In this document: one piece after another, positions 1 to 11,978 of the stretch
Numbering within the stretch: the stretch's first letter is position 1
Layout: the number at the start of each line of letters is the position of its first letter
DNA from: Gigaspora rosea
Taxonomy: Eukaryota > Glomeromycota > Glomeromycetes > Diversisporales > Gigasporaceae
DNA: 64,000 bases
NCBI GenBank assembly: GCA_003550325.1
Contig: QKWP01000126.1
Location: 102,553 to 166,552 of the forward strand
Direction: 5' to 3'
Notes under the pieces: generated by a model
Database searches by the model: none
What the model was told of the DNA's origin: nothing
What the model saw: only the letters and a program-made list of their open reading frames with translations
Program-made: the position numbers and the translations under genes

Positions 1-69
1 TCTGATTGACCAATATTATATTCATGTATATTTAAAATTATTTATTAAAGCTTCTTAAAGGTTTGACAG

Positions 70-373
70 CAAATAACTTTTGATCTAATGACCTGATTTG
101 GATGAAACAACTACCAAAATGTTCGTCTCAATGAGCAATTCTAATGAGTCAAAAATCATTAAAATCGAATCACACTCCTGAGATTGTTAAGGATTTATAT
201 TACTTTACATATTTAAGAATTGATTAAATTTAAATAACTGAGTGAAAAATCCTTAATAATCTTAGCATTTTGTAATTAAATTTGAATGATTTTGGACTTT
301 TTAGAATTATATCATTGAGTTAAATACTCTGGTAGTTGTTTTATCCAATTGGACCACTGGATTAAATTTTTTA
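70..373. repeat. Foldback (inverted-repeat) element, family shared with 44016-44327
   Basis: The two arms (about 70-200 and 246-373) are imperfect reverse complements. The left arm contains AACTACCAAAATGTTCGTC and the right arm contains its counterpart CTCTGGTAGTTGTTTTATCC. The same arm sequence, including the ACTACCAAAATG core and a TTTTGATCTA outer segment, recurs at 44016-44327, so this is a dispersed family. No coding capacity and no clear target duplication were found. It is best read as a non-autonomous foldback or MITE. Confidence 0.6.
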
Positions 374-387
374 ATAGTATTTCAAAT

Positions 388-729
388 ATGGGTGATTTCA
401 ATAGAAACAGCCCATTTTTACAATTTTTTGAAAAATGAGTTTTTATTAAATTCATATAAATTTTGGCATGATTGACATTTTCCAATTATAAATAAAAGTC
501 AATTTGCATAATAAAAAATCAAGATAATGTAAAAGAAAAATTACACAAGGCTGAATAGAGCCAACATATTACGAGATTACCCAATAGTCATCTGTTTACC
601 TTTAACCAATAAAAATCGTGAAATTTGATTAATCCCGAATCAGTCTGAAAATCAAAACAAACGATTAAACTCAATTATCTCAAAATAAAATATATGTAAA
701 AATGTGCTGTTTCTATTGAAATCACCCCA
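388..729. mobile_element. MITE with about 34-bp terminal inverted repeats
   Basis: GGGTGATTTCAATAGAAACA near 391 is matched in inverse orientation by TGTTTCTATTGAAATCACCC ending near 727, giving a unit of about 340 bp with no ORF. The flanks are AT-rich and ambiguous, so the superfamily cannot be set. Confidence 0.6.
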
Positions 730-754
730 TATTACTTATTGGCCTTTGGTCACA

Positions 755-845
755 TGACTATAAGGAGGTATTTTATTTATAGTCACTCTATACAATCACC
801 AAAATTGGGTGCAACAGACTTGGTGATTATAGAGAGGTCTGACTG
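755..845 (-). mobile_element. End of a pogo-like (Tc1/mariner) element
   Basis: The reverse complement begins CAGTCAGACCTCTCTATAAT directly next to a TA dinucleotide (846-847). The same terminus bounds the nested element at 15770-18417. The inner part, reading back to the ATTTATAGTCAC segment, parallels the interior of that larger copy. In this copy the stretch around 810 (GGGTGCAACAGACTTGG) is continuous, so it shows the uninterrupted form of the site that a hAT element has split at 15810. The far end is not clear, so this is probably a remnant. Confidence 0.55.
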
Positions 846-847
846 TA

Positions 848-1664
848 GTAATAATGTAATAGTCAATAGTTGCAGGTGTATTGCTAATGTATAGTAACTT
901 TAAAACTATAGCTACTACAAAGTAACTATATAGTTATTTAATAGTTACTTTAAAGTAGTTCTAAAGTTGTTAAATTGGGTGTTTTTGTAAAGTGTAATGT
1001 AGCAATAATATGAAATTACTAATAGTTTATTTTAGTAAAAAACCAGGCTTCTAAAATGTTTAAAGAGGGTTAATTAGGCAGTTTGAAGTTAAAATTTCAT
1101 TTAACAGTCCTTTTTTATATTTTTGGATAGGGGACGTGTAATTAAACAATCAATAAAATCAATCAATATTATGATAACAAAACAAACCAATTATAGAAAT
1201 TTGGTAAAACTGACAAAACAAAACAAGAAAACAAAAATATAAATATATATTGGAATTTATTAATAAAATATTGAAGAGAAATATTATTTATAATAAAAAC
1301 TCACAATAGTGCACAGAGGTAAAATTACAAAATTTGGTCTGAATTAAGCATAATTTGGGCCAAGATTTGAAATAATGCCCATGCATGCTATTTCATGATT
1401 TTATACCCTCTAAAAAAGTGGTCCATGTAGTAGTACAAGGTGGTTTGGTAATATTCGTGATAGTTTGTATTTGTGGCATGTATAGGTTCATTGTATATAG
1501 TGGCACATATTTGAATAATATAAGATTGTATGTCTTGTTGCATATAGGCTTGTTGAACGTTATGGTATGTATATGCTAGAGATGGTATATATATAAAATT
1601 TGGTATCAGATTAGGAATTGACAATCTCTTAATCTGATCCAAATTTAGATCTATAGATTATCTA
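848..1664. other. AT-rich sequence without a supported feature
   Basis: Short ORFs here (for example around 1385-1642 on both strands) have low-complexity translations with no recognisable motif. No delimitable repeat was seen. Confidence 0.4.
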
Positions 1665-2860
1665 GATCTTTTTTTTTGTTTTTTACTTTTGTTTTTACTT
1701 TATTTTATTTTTATTTTTCATGTTAAGTTACTAGTATTAATTACACATTTTTGCTTTAAGTTTGTGATCTTTTTGGAATAGTCTTTTGTTATACTGTTTT
1801 TTTCTAGTAAATTTTCTTTTATTTGTATTTTTTTTTTGTTTTACTTTTTCTATACTAATGTTTCTTTTTTTCTTTTAGCTTCAGTATTTGAGTATTTCTT
1901 CAATGATCTTGGTGAGTCATTTTAGTATTGGGTTTTTTTAAATTTTCTTGATTTTCTGCTCTTTATTTTGTTTGAATTTTGTTTTTTTTTTCATCTTGTT
2001 CTTTTTCTTGTTTTGTCACACTGCACTTTGCTAATTTTGCCTTCTATACTTTTACTAGTTTTGCATTCTTGCAGTTTGCTGCTCTTGTCTTCTTGCACTT
2101 TTGCTAGTTTGTTTGTTGCTCTTATCTTCTTGTACTTTTGCTAGTTTTCTTTCTTGCACTTTGCTGTTTTTGCTTTTGGATTTTTGCTAGTTTTTTCTTT
2201 TTTTGATTATGCTTTCATGAGTTTTGTCTTTGCACCTTCACTGATTTTTACCTTGCACTTTACAATTTTACATTCCTGCACTTTGTTTTCTTGCACTTTG
2301 CCAATTTTATCTTCTTGCGCTTTGCTATTCTTGTCTTGAATTTTTATTAATTTGCCTTTTTGCACTTTTGCTGATTTGCTTTTTTTGCACTACTAATTTT
2401 GGCTTAGATTTTTGCTAAGTTGTCTTTTTGCATTTGCTGATTTTCTTATTGCACTTTCATGCCTTCTTGCAATTCCACTAATTTTGCCTCCCTGCTTCTT
2501 TGCCAGCTTTGCTTGACTTTCTTTGATCTTTTTTTTTCTTTTTCTTCTTATCAGTATGTTACTAAAACTAATTTTCTTCTTTTTTGGTTTTTTTTTTTAC
2601 TTTGGAATTTTGATTTCATCACTTTGGTATCAAGCTTTCATTGGTATGATTTTGATGTTATCATTGAAGACTTCATTGGCGAGTTTCATCATTTTCAATT
2701 TCATGGTTATTGGAGTCAATATGTAAATATTGTTGGGTTATGTGATGATGTTTGAAATGTTTGTTATGAACGATATTTATAGTTAGGGTTCGGGCTTGTG
2801 TTTTTTTCTTTTCTGTCCTTTTTTTAAAGATTTGATTGGATTCGAACTTAGTTTTATTCA
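1665..2860. repeat. T/C-rich low-complexity tract with degenerate short repeats
   Basis: The plus strand is strongly T-rich. From about 2020 to 2480 a degenerate unit of roughly 25-30 bases built on CTTGCACTTTGCTAATTTTG recurs many times. ORFs in the tract translate to Phe/Leu/Ser-rich strings and are compositional artefacts. The tract could be a decayed pyrimidine-rich minisatellite. Confidence 0.55.
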
Positions 2861-2999
2861 ATCAAATAGAATATAATAAATTAATAAAATACTTTATTTA
2901 TGAATCAATTATGATGTAAATTTAAATGTTTATATTTGTTGCTACGATTGTATGATGGTGGCATGAGAATTATGCATCTGCTAAAACTTGTAAAGTGTA

Positions 3000-3310
3000 C
3001 AAACCCGAACCATTAATGGTCCAATTGGCGCCAGTATAAGAGCAAAAAAATCCTGTCAATTCAAACCTCTATGTACAAAATCAGTGCCAACAAAACCCGT
3101 GCTATTACGCCACCAACCCGTACCAAAACCCATGCTATTTGGACTAGTAAAATGTTGCAAAATCAGGAGACATTAACGGTCCAATTTGTACGGGCATTTG
3201 GCCCACCACGGGCCAAAAATCCGGGCCAATCCAAGCCTCCTACGTACCAAATACGGGTTTAATCCATGCCACCAAAACCAGTGCCTCTACGCCACCATCC
3301 CGTACCTTTA
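3000..3310. repeat. Locally GC-richer degenerate repeat block
   Basis: Short motifs such as CCAACCCGTACCAAAACCC, ACGCCACCA and GGTCCAATT recur within about 300 bases. The 63-residue plus-strand ORF across it shows no domain and mirrors the repetition. Function unknown. Confidence 0.35.
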
Positions 3311-3344
3311 GAGTACATTTTTCTTATAAGGACGGTATACATAT

Positions 3345-3980
3345 AAACGGACCTAATCTTAGCCTACATAAAGTGGCCCTAATACTAAGGTTATTTCAAA
3401 AAAAAATATATAAGTCGGCTAAACGTTCTCTGAATATAAAAACAAGTAGATATAATTACTTTATGTATATAATTTATTTTAATTAGAAGTTATTATTTAA
3501 ACTTCATGTATACATTGTATGCCAGAATTAATTATTATTGCAATATACAGATACACTTGTAACACATGCACTTACGGTATATGTACCTCTAGAAGAAAAT
3601 TGTATATAGGAAAGCCAAAATGCTCCAATTAGCCAATTTTGAGATTTTACTTTATATTTTTTAAACGGACCTAACCTTAGCCTAATCCTACATAAAGTGG
3701 CCCTAATACTAGGGTCAATTCAACAAAATATATATGTCAGCTAGACGTTGTCCGAATAAAAACACAGATAGATATAATTAAATTTATGTATAATTTTATT
3801 TTAATTAGAAGTTATTATATTTAAATTTCATGTATACATTGTATGCCAGAATTAATTTTTATTGCAATATACAGATACACTTGTAACACATGCACTTACG
3901 GTATATGTACCTCTACAAGAAATTTTATATAGGAAAGCTAAATGCTCCAATTAGCCAATTTTGAGATTTCAATTTTAGCT
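3345..3980 (+). repeat. Direct tandem duplication of a ~318-bp unit
   Basis: Unit 1 (3345-3662) and unit 2 (3663-3980) both begin AAACGGACCTAA and share CATAAAGTGGCCCTAATACT, TGTATGCCAGAATTAATT and ACACTTGTAACACATGCACT in the same order. They differ by scattered substitutions and small indels, so the duplication is not brand new. No TIR or coding content was found. Confidence 0.85.
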
Positions 3981-4803
3981 TTTTAAAGCTGGCTCTAAGC
4001 TAACTTCAAATCAAGAATTCTAAAATACAAATACAACACGTCTGTATTCACATACACTATATATTACTTTATACTATATATTCAAAGAAATGTTCTTACT
4101 ATTTAATATGTTGACATATGGCTTTAAGTAAATTAAAGTCAAAATGTTGACTTCTGAGTCTGCTTCAGTCGATTTTAGTTTTAACACCTTAATCGTATAT
4201 AAATACACTTATCATTACAGGGCTCACTTTATTAAAGAACAACAAATCACAAAATACCTATTTCAAATCAAATATGAATAAGGTCAAATGCAAATTCAAG
4301 TATTAACTCAAAAGTAATCTGAATATTCTATAAATTAAAATATTGGGAAGTTATAAAATATCAATAACTATGCATACTTATATATCCAATATACATATTA
4401 GGCTTTTATAACAGATACCAATAAAGTTTATATTCAGTATCGAATCTTGGATTGGATGTTTTCGTTAAATAACAGTCAAATATTTTTATTGAACAATTCT
4501 AATAAGTTTTATATTCCCATTATTTAATAACTGACTTATCATATTAATCTTCTTGAAATTATGTATAATTAAGGTCTGAGAATTTTTTTCCATAGTTGCA
4601 CTATAATATTAAAAAGGCAAAAGTGTTTTATATGAGTGGCTATCATTTAATAATTATAATTTAATCAAAATAAGGAAACTTAGTTTAAAAGTTTAAAGAG
4701 TTTTATAAGTCTGGTATTTTAAAATTATAAAACTCAGATACAAAGCATGCTGGCTATAAAATCATAAAATTTAAGTTTAAAATTGTTAGCGTATTATAGG
4801 AGT
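3981..4803. other. AT-rich sequence, nothing supported
   Basis: No ORF of note, no obvious inverted or direct repeat, and no recognisable RNA gene. Confidence 0.4.
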
Positions 4804-5090
4804 AATTCTCAGTGAACTTCCTCAACCCAGCCAAGTTGAAGAAATGCTTATTACACAAGTTATTCCTATATTTACTGTTCACAAGCGGCAATTAGGATAT
4901 CGAGAATGTAATTAACTTTTCCAAGGTTTACTACAAAACTACCTCGAAACCTTCCACGATTGATACTTTAATTATTTGTAAACTTGGACAAGACATTCCT
5001 TCATTTCAAGATTTTAAAGCAAAATGGTCAAATAATTTAATCTGGTTAAGATATCTCAAAAATAATGATCCTTTTTATTGCAAACCTTTT
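4804..5090 (+). pseudogene. Decayed fragment of a Helitron-type (helicase family) protein
   Basis: Translation in shifting plus-strand frames gives LPQPSQVEEMLITQVIPIFT, then LGYREC, then (after a TAA at about 4912 and frame changes) DTLIICK, and later WLRYLKNNDPFYC. In the large fungal Helitron-like proteins a conserved block reads LTxVEEMLIAQVxP followed by a YRGNVINF-type segment, a short LDxLIV segment and WLKENNxYYxDI. The order and spacing here match that block. Stops and frameshifts make it non-functional, and no helicase or Rep motif remains nearby. The assignment rests on remembered family motifs rather than a database search. Confidence 0.55.
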
Positions 5091-5619
5091 CAGAGAATAG
5101 CTCTATATTTGACGATTATGCACTACTTCAACAGAGATTAGCCAAAGATCAAAGATTATTATCTTTATAACTTAGAATCTAAATTAATGTTTGCTCACAT
5201 AAATATTGTAGTAAGATAAACCATATAAAAATTTCATTTTAAAATTGCCAGTAATTGTTCGGAATAGAGTCGATTTTCTGAAAAAGGGTTATGTATGTAT
5301 AGAAGATTAGAAATTATCGTATAAAAAACGTATAAAACTGCATAAAAACATATACATCCAATAAGTATCCTTTAAAATGGACACGTTTTTCCGAACAATT
5401 AATTGGATAATTTCATAATTTTCTGAACAATTCCATAGATATTGTTTTATCTGGAAATTTATATAATAATATATTGATTTAAATTAACATATTCTTATTA
5501 TTCATATATATGTATTGTTATAAATTTATTTAGAATTTAAATGTTTGACAAATAAGCTCCAGCCTTACAAAACGGCATGCCGTTTTACTTGTAAATACAT
5601 AGTAATATTAATTGATTTG
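5091..5619. other. Intergenic sequence downstream of the kinase gene
   Basis: AT-rich, with no ORF. It contains the 3' flank of the minus-strand kinase gene. A short perfect palindrome (GGCATGCC) lies near 5575 inside AAAACGGCATGCCGTTTT, which could act as a small hairpin just past the stop codon. Confidence 0.4.
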
Positions 5620-7584
5620 TTAAATATCATCTGGAACTTCTATAATACCCGCAGTTTTACTAATTTTCAGTTTTGATAGGGTTTTACTAATTTCTGTTAT
5701 ATTATAAGGTTTACTTGTATACACATTGTTAAAATTTTCTTTAATTGTTGACAATTTTTTATTAATCTCATCACTTTCTAAAAATTGACTTTTGAATTCA
5801 TTTACGACTTTATTTTCAACAATATTTAGCCATCCATTCAGTTTAATATTCAATTCACTAGATTTTGGACGTTTTTCTGGATCCGAATCCATGCATTGGT
5901 TTGCTAATTCAATATAACAATCAGGAATTCCTGGTCCAAATTTTGGCCGTAGTCCTTTACAAATGTTTATTACGAGGTCGATATCGAATTTATAATCATT
6001 AAAAGGTCTTTGACCAGTTGCTATTTCTACCATGATTATTCCGAATGAATAAATATCTGAAGCTTGAGTATATGGTTGTTTTTGAAAGAGCTCCGGTGCA
6101 ATATAAGGTAAAACTCCATGAATATGTTCTTCTTGTTCCTTTTTATCAAGCGGTTTTGATAAACCTAGATCGGTTATATATGCTTCATAATCTTCTTTTA
6201 ACAGAATATTTCCAGGATGAATATCTCGATGTAAATATTTTTTAGAATGAATACGAACAAGATTGGATATAATATCATAGAGTATCTTTAATTTGAGTTT
6301 CCATTCAAATTTAAAGATATCAGCAAGGTTTTTGCTCAATGAACCGTATTTTGCATAGCTAAGCACTAAAATATAATCATTTGTTTTTTCATCTCTTGAT
6401 ATTCCTAAATATTGATTTAAACTATGGCAAGCTTTCAACTAACAAATAAAATAATTAATACATTTAACAAATATGATTTTTAAAAATAAAACAAGATCCA
6501 AAAATATTAATATAAATACCTCTTTTATAAATGGTTCTCTGTTTTTATTGGAATCTTTTACAATCTTAATTGCCACTTCTTCATATAATTCATAGTCATT
6601 TAGATAATTTGTTTTGAAAACGGTAGAAAAGCCTCCTTTACCTATTTCTTCAACATTTTCAAATTTTTCAAATGGTATCCAATGAAAATATTCTTGTTTT
6701 CCGCCAGCGGTAGATTGTTCAGTAAGTGCAGATTTTAAATACCATTCAAAAGCAATATCTATATTTTTTTCAACAACAATTCCGTTTTGATAAAATTCGC
6801 CGACCCTGTACATTCCATTAGCGTGTCCCATCTCTGCTGATTTTTTATAATACTCGAACGCCTTACATTCATCTTTTATAACTCCCCATCCATAACGGTA
6901 ACAATTTCCTACATTATGTGTTCCCACATGATTCCCCATATCCGCAGATTTTTTATAATATTCGAATGATTTGTATATATCTTTTTTAACTCCAATTCCA
7001 TTATCATAACAACAACCGACATTAGTTGTTCCAATAACATCACCCATATCAGCAGATTTTTGATAATATTCGAACGCCTTATCTTTATTCATGTTGACTC
7101 CGCTTCCATATAGGTAACAATGTCCAACTTCTCCTAACCCTTTAACATCTCCCATCTCTGCAGATTTTAGATAATATTCAAATGCTTTTTTCCTGTCCTC
7201 TTCTACTCCAATTCCTAAACGATAACATTTAGCGAGTGCAAATACATCTCCCATTTTTGCTGCTTTTTGATAATACATGTATGCTTTACGCATATTTGTT
7301 TCAACTCCGATTCCAAAATTATAACAATATCCAACATTACACGTTCCAGCAGTGTCTCCCATCTCTGCGGATTTTTGGTAATAATCAAATGCCTTACGTA
7401 AATTCCTTTCAACTCCGATTTCATAGTTATAGCAATTTCCAACATTACACGTTCCAGCAGCGTTCCCCATCTCGTCATCTTTAAGATATAATTCAAACAT
7501 CTTACGTTCATCCTTCTCTATGTCAATACCCTTTTGATAATTATAAGCAAGCTTATTAATTCCTGACGCTGTCAATTGGTCCAT
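5620..7584 (-). CDS. Sel1-repeat protein kinase (two exons)
   Basis: This encodes a 627-residue protein joining Sel1 (TPR-like) repeats to a C-terminal protein kinase, probably a cytosolic serine/threonine or tyrosine-like kinase whose repeats act as a protein-binding scaffold. Exon 1 is 6520-7584 and exon 2 is 5620-6438. The 81-bp intron (6439-6519) runs GTATTT...TTTGTTAG and falls between codons, joining FIKE to LKAC. Eight Sel1 repeats with the AFEYYxKSAEMGD / GxGVxxD pattern fill residues about 12-285. The kinase part has a glycine loop IGKGGFSTVF (about 314-323), VAIK lysine (about 340), HRDIHPGN catalytic loop (about 425-432), DLG in place of DFG (about 445), APE (about 469) and DIYSFG. 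DLG is typical of the expanded Rhizophagus kinase families. The stretch between the VAIK lysine and YLGI is a few residues shorter than usual, so activity is not assured. The ATG at 7584 is the first in frame. Confidence 0.9.
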
Positions 7585-7789
7585 GTTGAAGGTTTAAAGT
7601 ATTAAAAATTATCCGTTTGTCAATTTGTCACTTTTCTTTTAAAAGAAATTAAAGTTCGGTAACAGAGTAATACAAATCTATAACAATTCGCATACCATTA
7701 CACAAAACTAGAACTTGCATTGCACGCATGGATAATCCGGTCTAATATATGCCGAATAATACTTTATTGATTTTGCGAATGTAGACATG

Positions 7790-8310
7790 ATTTATGCATA
7801 ATTGAAACTGAAACGGATATGCTCCCGGAAAATAACAACCGAGGTTGCGCCGGGCATCACCGTAAGCAGTTGATTCTGTGACGTATGACATTGGCCGGGT
7901 AAGGGGCGGGGTCACGAGCCGGGTGTAACAAAGGTAGGAAGGCATGTGAAAATCATCATTGAGATTCCAGATTGAGATTTGGAGACAGGTGAGTATGATG
8001 TAAGATCAGTTGCCGCATATGACCTAGGGCAGGCTCGATACAAGATGAAGCAAGCACAAGTAAATAAGGAGCGGCGCCAGCGACTACGCCAAGAGTGGTC
8101 AATTCTGCTGCAAGGAAAGAACATAATTGCGACCCGATCCCGCCCACCCGACAGTTTCCAAGTTCTGTTAGTCACATGTCCATTAACGGCCGGCTTGCAT
8201 TATGCATATGCAGGCGGGAAACCACCGGGCCATGTGATGCGCCTGCGTCCTGCTTCAACATCTTTTCGATCTGTTTACTTACGTACGTCCGTCAACTCGA
8301 ATAAAATAAT
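7790..8310. other. GC-richer island upstream of the kinase gene
   Basis: Base composition changes sharply from the surrounding AT-rich DNA (for example GGCCGGGTAAGGGGCGGGGTC near 7892 and GGAGCGGCGCCAGCG near 8070). Open frames lie on both strands. The longest is 7979-8356 on the plus strand (125 residues), beginning METGEYDVRSVAAYDLG and Arg/Gln/Lys-rich in its middle. An 87-residue minus frame overlaps it. Neither matches a family I recognise. It could be a small gene, a CpG-island-like promoter for the divergent kinase gene, or captured DNA. Confidence 0.45.
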
Positions 8311-8677
8311 TAGTTATAGTAGATTAGGGTGTCACAATGGGTTTCACACAGATTAATTAATCGAAACTATGTCGACATTGATCATTTTAAATTTTTATCA
8401 TTGAATTTAAAGTAATTAATCGAAGATAATTTTGCTTTACTTATTTATAAAGAAAAGCGCAAAATTTTAAAGGTATCACATAAATGTTGTAATGTTTGTA
8501 AGAACCGTTCAAAATATTTATGATTTTTCGTTAAAATTCTAATTAATTTCCAATTTATATGTTTAATAATTCTTTTCGTCCTAATTAATAAATTTTCAAA
8601 TATTCCATAAGAGGAATGCTCAGAGCCCACATATATTAATAGATAATAAAAATAAAAACATAGCTTCATTCTTTGAC

Positions 8678-8757
8678 TTTATATAAATTACTAGTGAAAA
8701 TTCCAGGCAATTTAGCGTTTATATAAATTACTAGTGAAAATTCCAGGTAATTTAGCG
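8678..8757 (+). repeat. Two tandem copies of a 40-bp unit
   Basis: Units 8678-8717 and 8718-8757 share TTTATATAAATTACTAGTGA followed by AAATTCCAGG and AATTTAGCG, differing at a single base (C/T after CCAGG). Confidence 0.9.
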
Positions 8758-9467
8758 CTTAGATAATAACTTCATACTTTTTAAATATCCAAATATCTAT
8801 TTCATATAAGTATAATAATATCCGATAGATTTAATTATAAATTACAACTTCTCTTGATTGGCTCTACATGATGATTGTGGTGCCGGTGTAAGGTATGTAA
8901 GTAATTAGTAATGATATCAAAAAAAAGCTTCAATATAGTTTGTTGACTTAGTTTAGATTAATTATTCAATTATTCCGTGCTACACTTCAATAGTATATGG
9001 TGTAACAATAACATGAAATTATTAGTAATTCATTTTAGTAAAAACCAGCACCTGAAATTTTGATTAATGGTTTGATTGATTTAGATAAAAAAATCAGAAG
9101 TAGGAATAGAAATACCATTCTATGATTGTTAATTGTTGTCGCAGATCATAATGAAATTTGGATTAAATGAAATGTGGTTTCTATTTAACCCTTTAAAACG
9201 AATATCTAGAAACCAATAAAGCATTGTATATAGTAACCTTGTATAATAAATATGCCGAAAGTATATTTTTTTGAATATAAGTTTTACATCATATATTTTT
9301 TTTATGCAATTTATTAACATTGAATCATGTTTCATACACTTTCTTGTATAACTTCAGCACGTCAAGTTCGAATATTTGTGGATTTCGAATCAACTTAAGC
9401 TGCAACAGACTAATCTGACACATGGATGAAATTCTTTTCAAGCCGAAATAATTTTTGAAGTAGATAA
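8758..9467. other. AT-rich sequence, nothing supported
   Basis: No recognisable ORF, RNA gene or delimitable repeat. Short minus-strand ORFs such as the one near 9129-9335 are Tyr/Ile-rich with no motif. Confidence 0.35.
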
Positions 9468-9998
9468 TGTCACGGCTAAAATTTTAACCCGTGACTTAAA
9501 TGCCACTGTAAGGTCCATCGATCCAAGCTATATGGAATAACAAGGTTAGTTGGAGGCTTGAAGATAATGATTTGCCCACGGGAGTACAATGGTTGAAGAA
9601 ACCGGTTATTGTTGGCAAGTGATTGTTGGCTAACCAAGAATTGTTGGTTCGCCAAGGAAAGTAAGAAGATAGGATGTAGGAGGCTTTTATCGAACATTGT
9701 TGTTCGCTCAATTCTGAGAAGAAGCGCTGTTGGCACAAGAGGTTATCAGTTATGAAAGAATATAGCAAATAGTTCTTAATAACTCAGAAAGTATTTAAAG
9801 CCCGAGTTTTCTCCCTGATAGAGACTGTGTCTCAGACTACGATGTCTTGATTATATAGTTATAATAAGAATCGGATTCTCATTGTGTTGTATTTTAGTTT
9901 ATTATATATTCGTTTGTATTCTTTTATTACTATTTCATTGTTATTCCATTGTTTCATTTTTTTCTTTATTTAATGTATTATAATAAATACCTAACATT
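9468..9998 (+). mobile_element. Possible solo LTR or LTR remnant
   Basis: The segment begins TGTCACGG and contains an inverted pair GTCACGG / CCCGTGAC at its left edge. A TATTTAAAGCCC box near 9793 is followed by a TCTCCCTGATAGAGACTGTG region resembling an LTR R/U5 start, and the segment may end near CCTAACA. It is less AT-rich than its flanks. I could not find a convincing 5-bp target duplication or a partner LTR, so the boundaries and identity are tentative. Two overlapping minus-strand ORFs (9476-9768) show no motif. Confidence 0.3.
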
Positions 9999-10229
9999 TA
10001 ATTAATTATATAATTTTTGTGTATCAAAATATTAGGATAGAATTTAGTGTATATAGTGTAAGTATGTTTTTTACCTATTATGGTAGATGTATTTATGTAT
10101 ATTAAAAATTATTTCTCATGGTTGCTAAAGAATTAATTTACTCAAGCTTAAATCATCAAAAGTGACAAACTCCGGCATTCTTAAATGAATTTTAGGACCA
10201 TTTATTTAAAAATTCTTTATTATTTTTTA

Positions 10230-10880
10230 ATTCTTATAATATCATCATTTCACCAGCAATAACTTTACTGTCTTAGCTATGAGTTAGATTGTATTGGAAT
10301 AGATTACTGCAAAAATTCTATTAAGTTTATTAGCTATCATGATGACACAATAAGAGATTAAGTTAGTTGTATTACTATTGCGGTGGAGTACTGTATGTAT
10401 TAAAATTATTCTATCTTAACTTATTGTGAAAACTTTGTTACAAAAATTACTAACAACTATGGTGATATACAGACTATATACAGTATGCGGTAAAGTTGTG
10501 TTGGAATTATGTAAATTCTATCATGATTTTGAAAATTTTGCTATAAAATTGCTTTCATGATACACATATTGCGTTGGAATTACATTTGCGAATTCTGCAA
10601 TACTATGATTTACTGTAAACAACATTTGCTGTAAAAAATAATGACAATTGTAATTCATAGAAACCTAAATTCGCTAAAATTATATGCCATCCCAACATAA
10701 ACAAAAAACAAACCCCAAACAATAAAAGACAAAAATCATATGTTATCTGCAATAAAGTTAGCTGATCTCGCAATAATGACCACTCCATCATTTTGTTGAT
10801 GAGCTTAACAAAATTAGTACGATACTTTATTTACCGTAAAAACTTTTGTTACAAATCGATTATACACATTAAGTTACTTC
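10230..10880. repeat. Degenerate dispersed repeat (TTACTGTAAAAAATTTTGTTAC family)
   Basis: The segment has alternating blocks resembling 'tyGTATTGGAATTA', 'TTACTGTAAA' and 'TTTTGTTACAAA'. The same phrases recur at 39040-39420, 45530-48970 and near 60040. The blocks come about every 100 bases, suggesting an old tandem or satellite-like array. No coding content. Confidence 0.45.
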
Positions 10881-11466
10881 ACATCCAATGATCGATTTGA
10901 ATGGGCGCCCAATAAGATCCACACCGATAATTACCTGTAAACCATACACTTTGATATTAAAAAAAAAGCACCGGAACGAACAAGAAACCATAAAAGTAAA
11001 AAAATGATACACAACATCAAGCCAACAAAATTATGAATCGTTAAAAAGCTAATAAATGATCCCTATACTGAAGAACAAAGAGAGAGGCATGCTGTTCAAT
11101 TATTTAAAGAAGTTGCGAACGAAGTGTAGTACCTGATGTGCACTTTAATATGGAATATTTGATTACAGATGTTGATAAAAAATTTGGAATTCGGAAAAGA
11201 ATATATTAGAAAAGAAGACTAGAATAATTATTCGGATGCTATTGAATTTTGTAAAGAGAGCGAGATAGATTATTAAAATAAATTTAAATATAACTAGAAG
11301 TGCAGATAAATTGCGGCAAGCAAAGTATTTGTTTATATGTAGTATGTTAAATTTTTGGTAATGATAATAGAACAGAATGAAATCTGAGTCGCGAGGTAGT
11401 GAAATCCGCTTTGTAGATCGTGTTAGGGTAGGTAATCTGCATTTATTATGTTTTTTATTATAATAA
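10881..11466. other. AT-rich sequence, nothing supported
   Basis: The 111-residue minus-strand ORF at 11163-11498 is Leu/Ile/Phe-rich without a domain and runs into the MITE at 11467, so it is not taken as a gene. Confidence 0.35.
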
Positions 11467-11702
11467 CTAGGTGCTAGGGAAAAGGGCAAAATTAACAAAA
11501 ACTATTTTAGAAAGTTTATTTTTTATATTATAAATTTTATAATAAATTATAAAAAAATACAAACATTAAAAAGCTATATTGAAAATTTTATTAATACCAC
11601 TACTTTTGTATTTTAAGTAAAATAATTCTAATTTTAAATTAAGTTATGTAAAAAAAATTGTTTTTAAAAATTGTTATTTTGTCTTTTTTCTAGCATCTAA
11701 CC
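11467..11702. mobile_element. MITE, uninterrupted copy of the 12414-13691 element
   Basis: The left end CTAGGTGCTAGGGAAAAGGG is matched in inverse by CTTTTTTCTAGCATCTAACC. The interior aligns with the two halves of the element at 12414-13691, including the ACTACTTTTGTATTTTAAGT segment. Where that copy carries the ~1-kb retroposon, this one reads straight through (AAAATTTTATTAATACCACT), so it serves as a natural empty site. Confidence 0.7.
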
Positions 11703-11978
11703 TATATTATATTTCTGTATAATTCCAATACTCTATGATCAATTTGCAAATTAACTTGCAAGTCAAACATTTAAATTAATCTGTAGATCAACTTATAAGT
11801 TAACTATTTAGATTAATATAATTTAATTAATCTAATTGTAAATAATTTTAATAATATCTACTTAGATTTAAATACTAGTTAAATTATATTTTAAAAGAGT
11901 TGATTTATAAAATTAATTTTAAAAAATTTACAATTGCAGGTTTTTACTTTGTAGTACAGCTTAAATTAACAAATATTA

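Noticed and set aside
1385..2861. Overlapping 60-98-residue ORFs on both strands in the T-rich tract
   Set aside because: Translations are Phe/Leu/Ser-rich low complexity on the plus strand and Lys/Asn/Thr-rich on the minus strand, following base composition with no motif.
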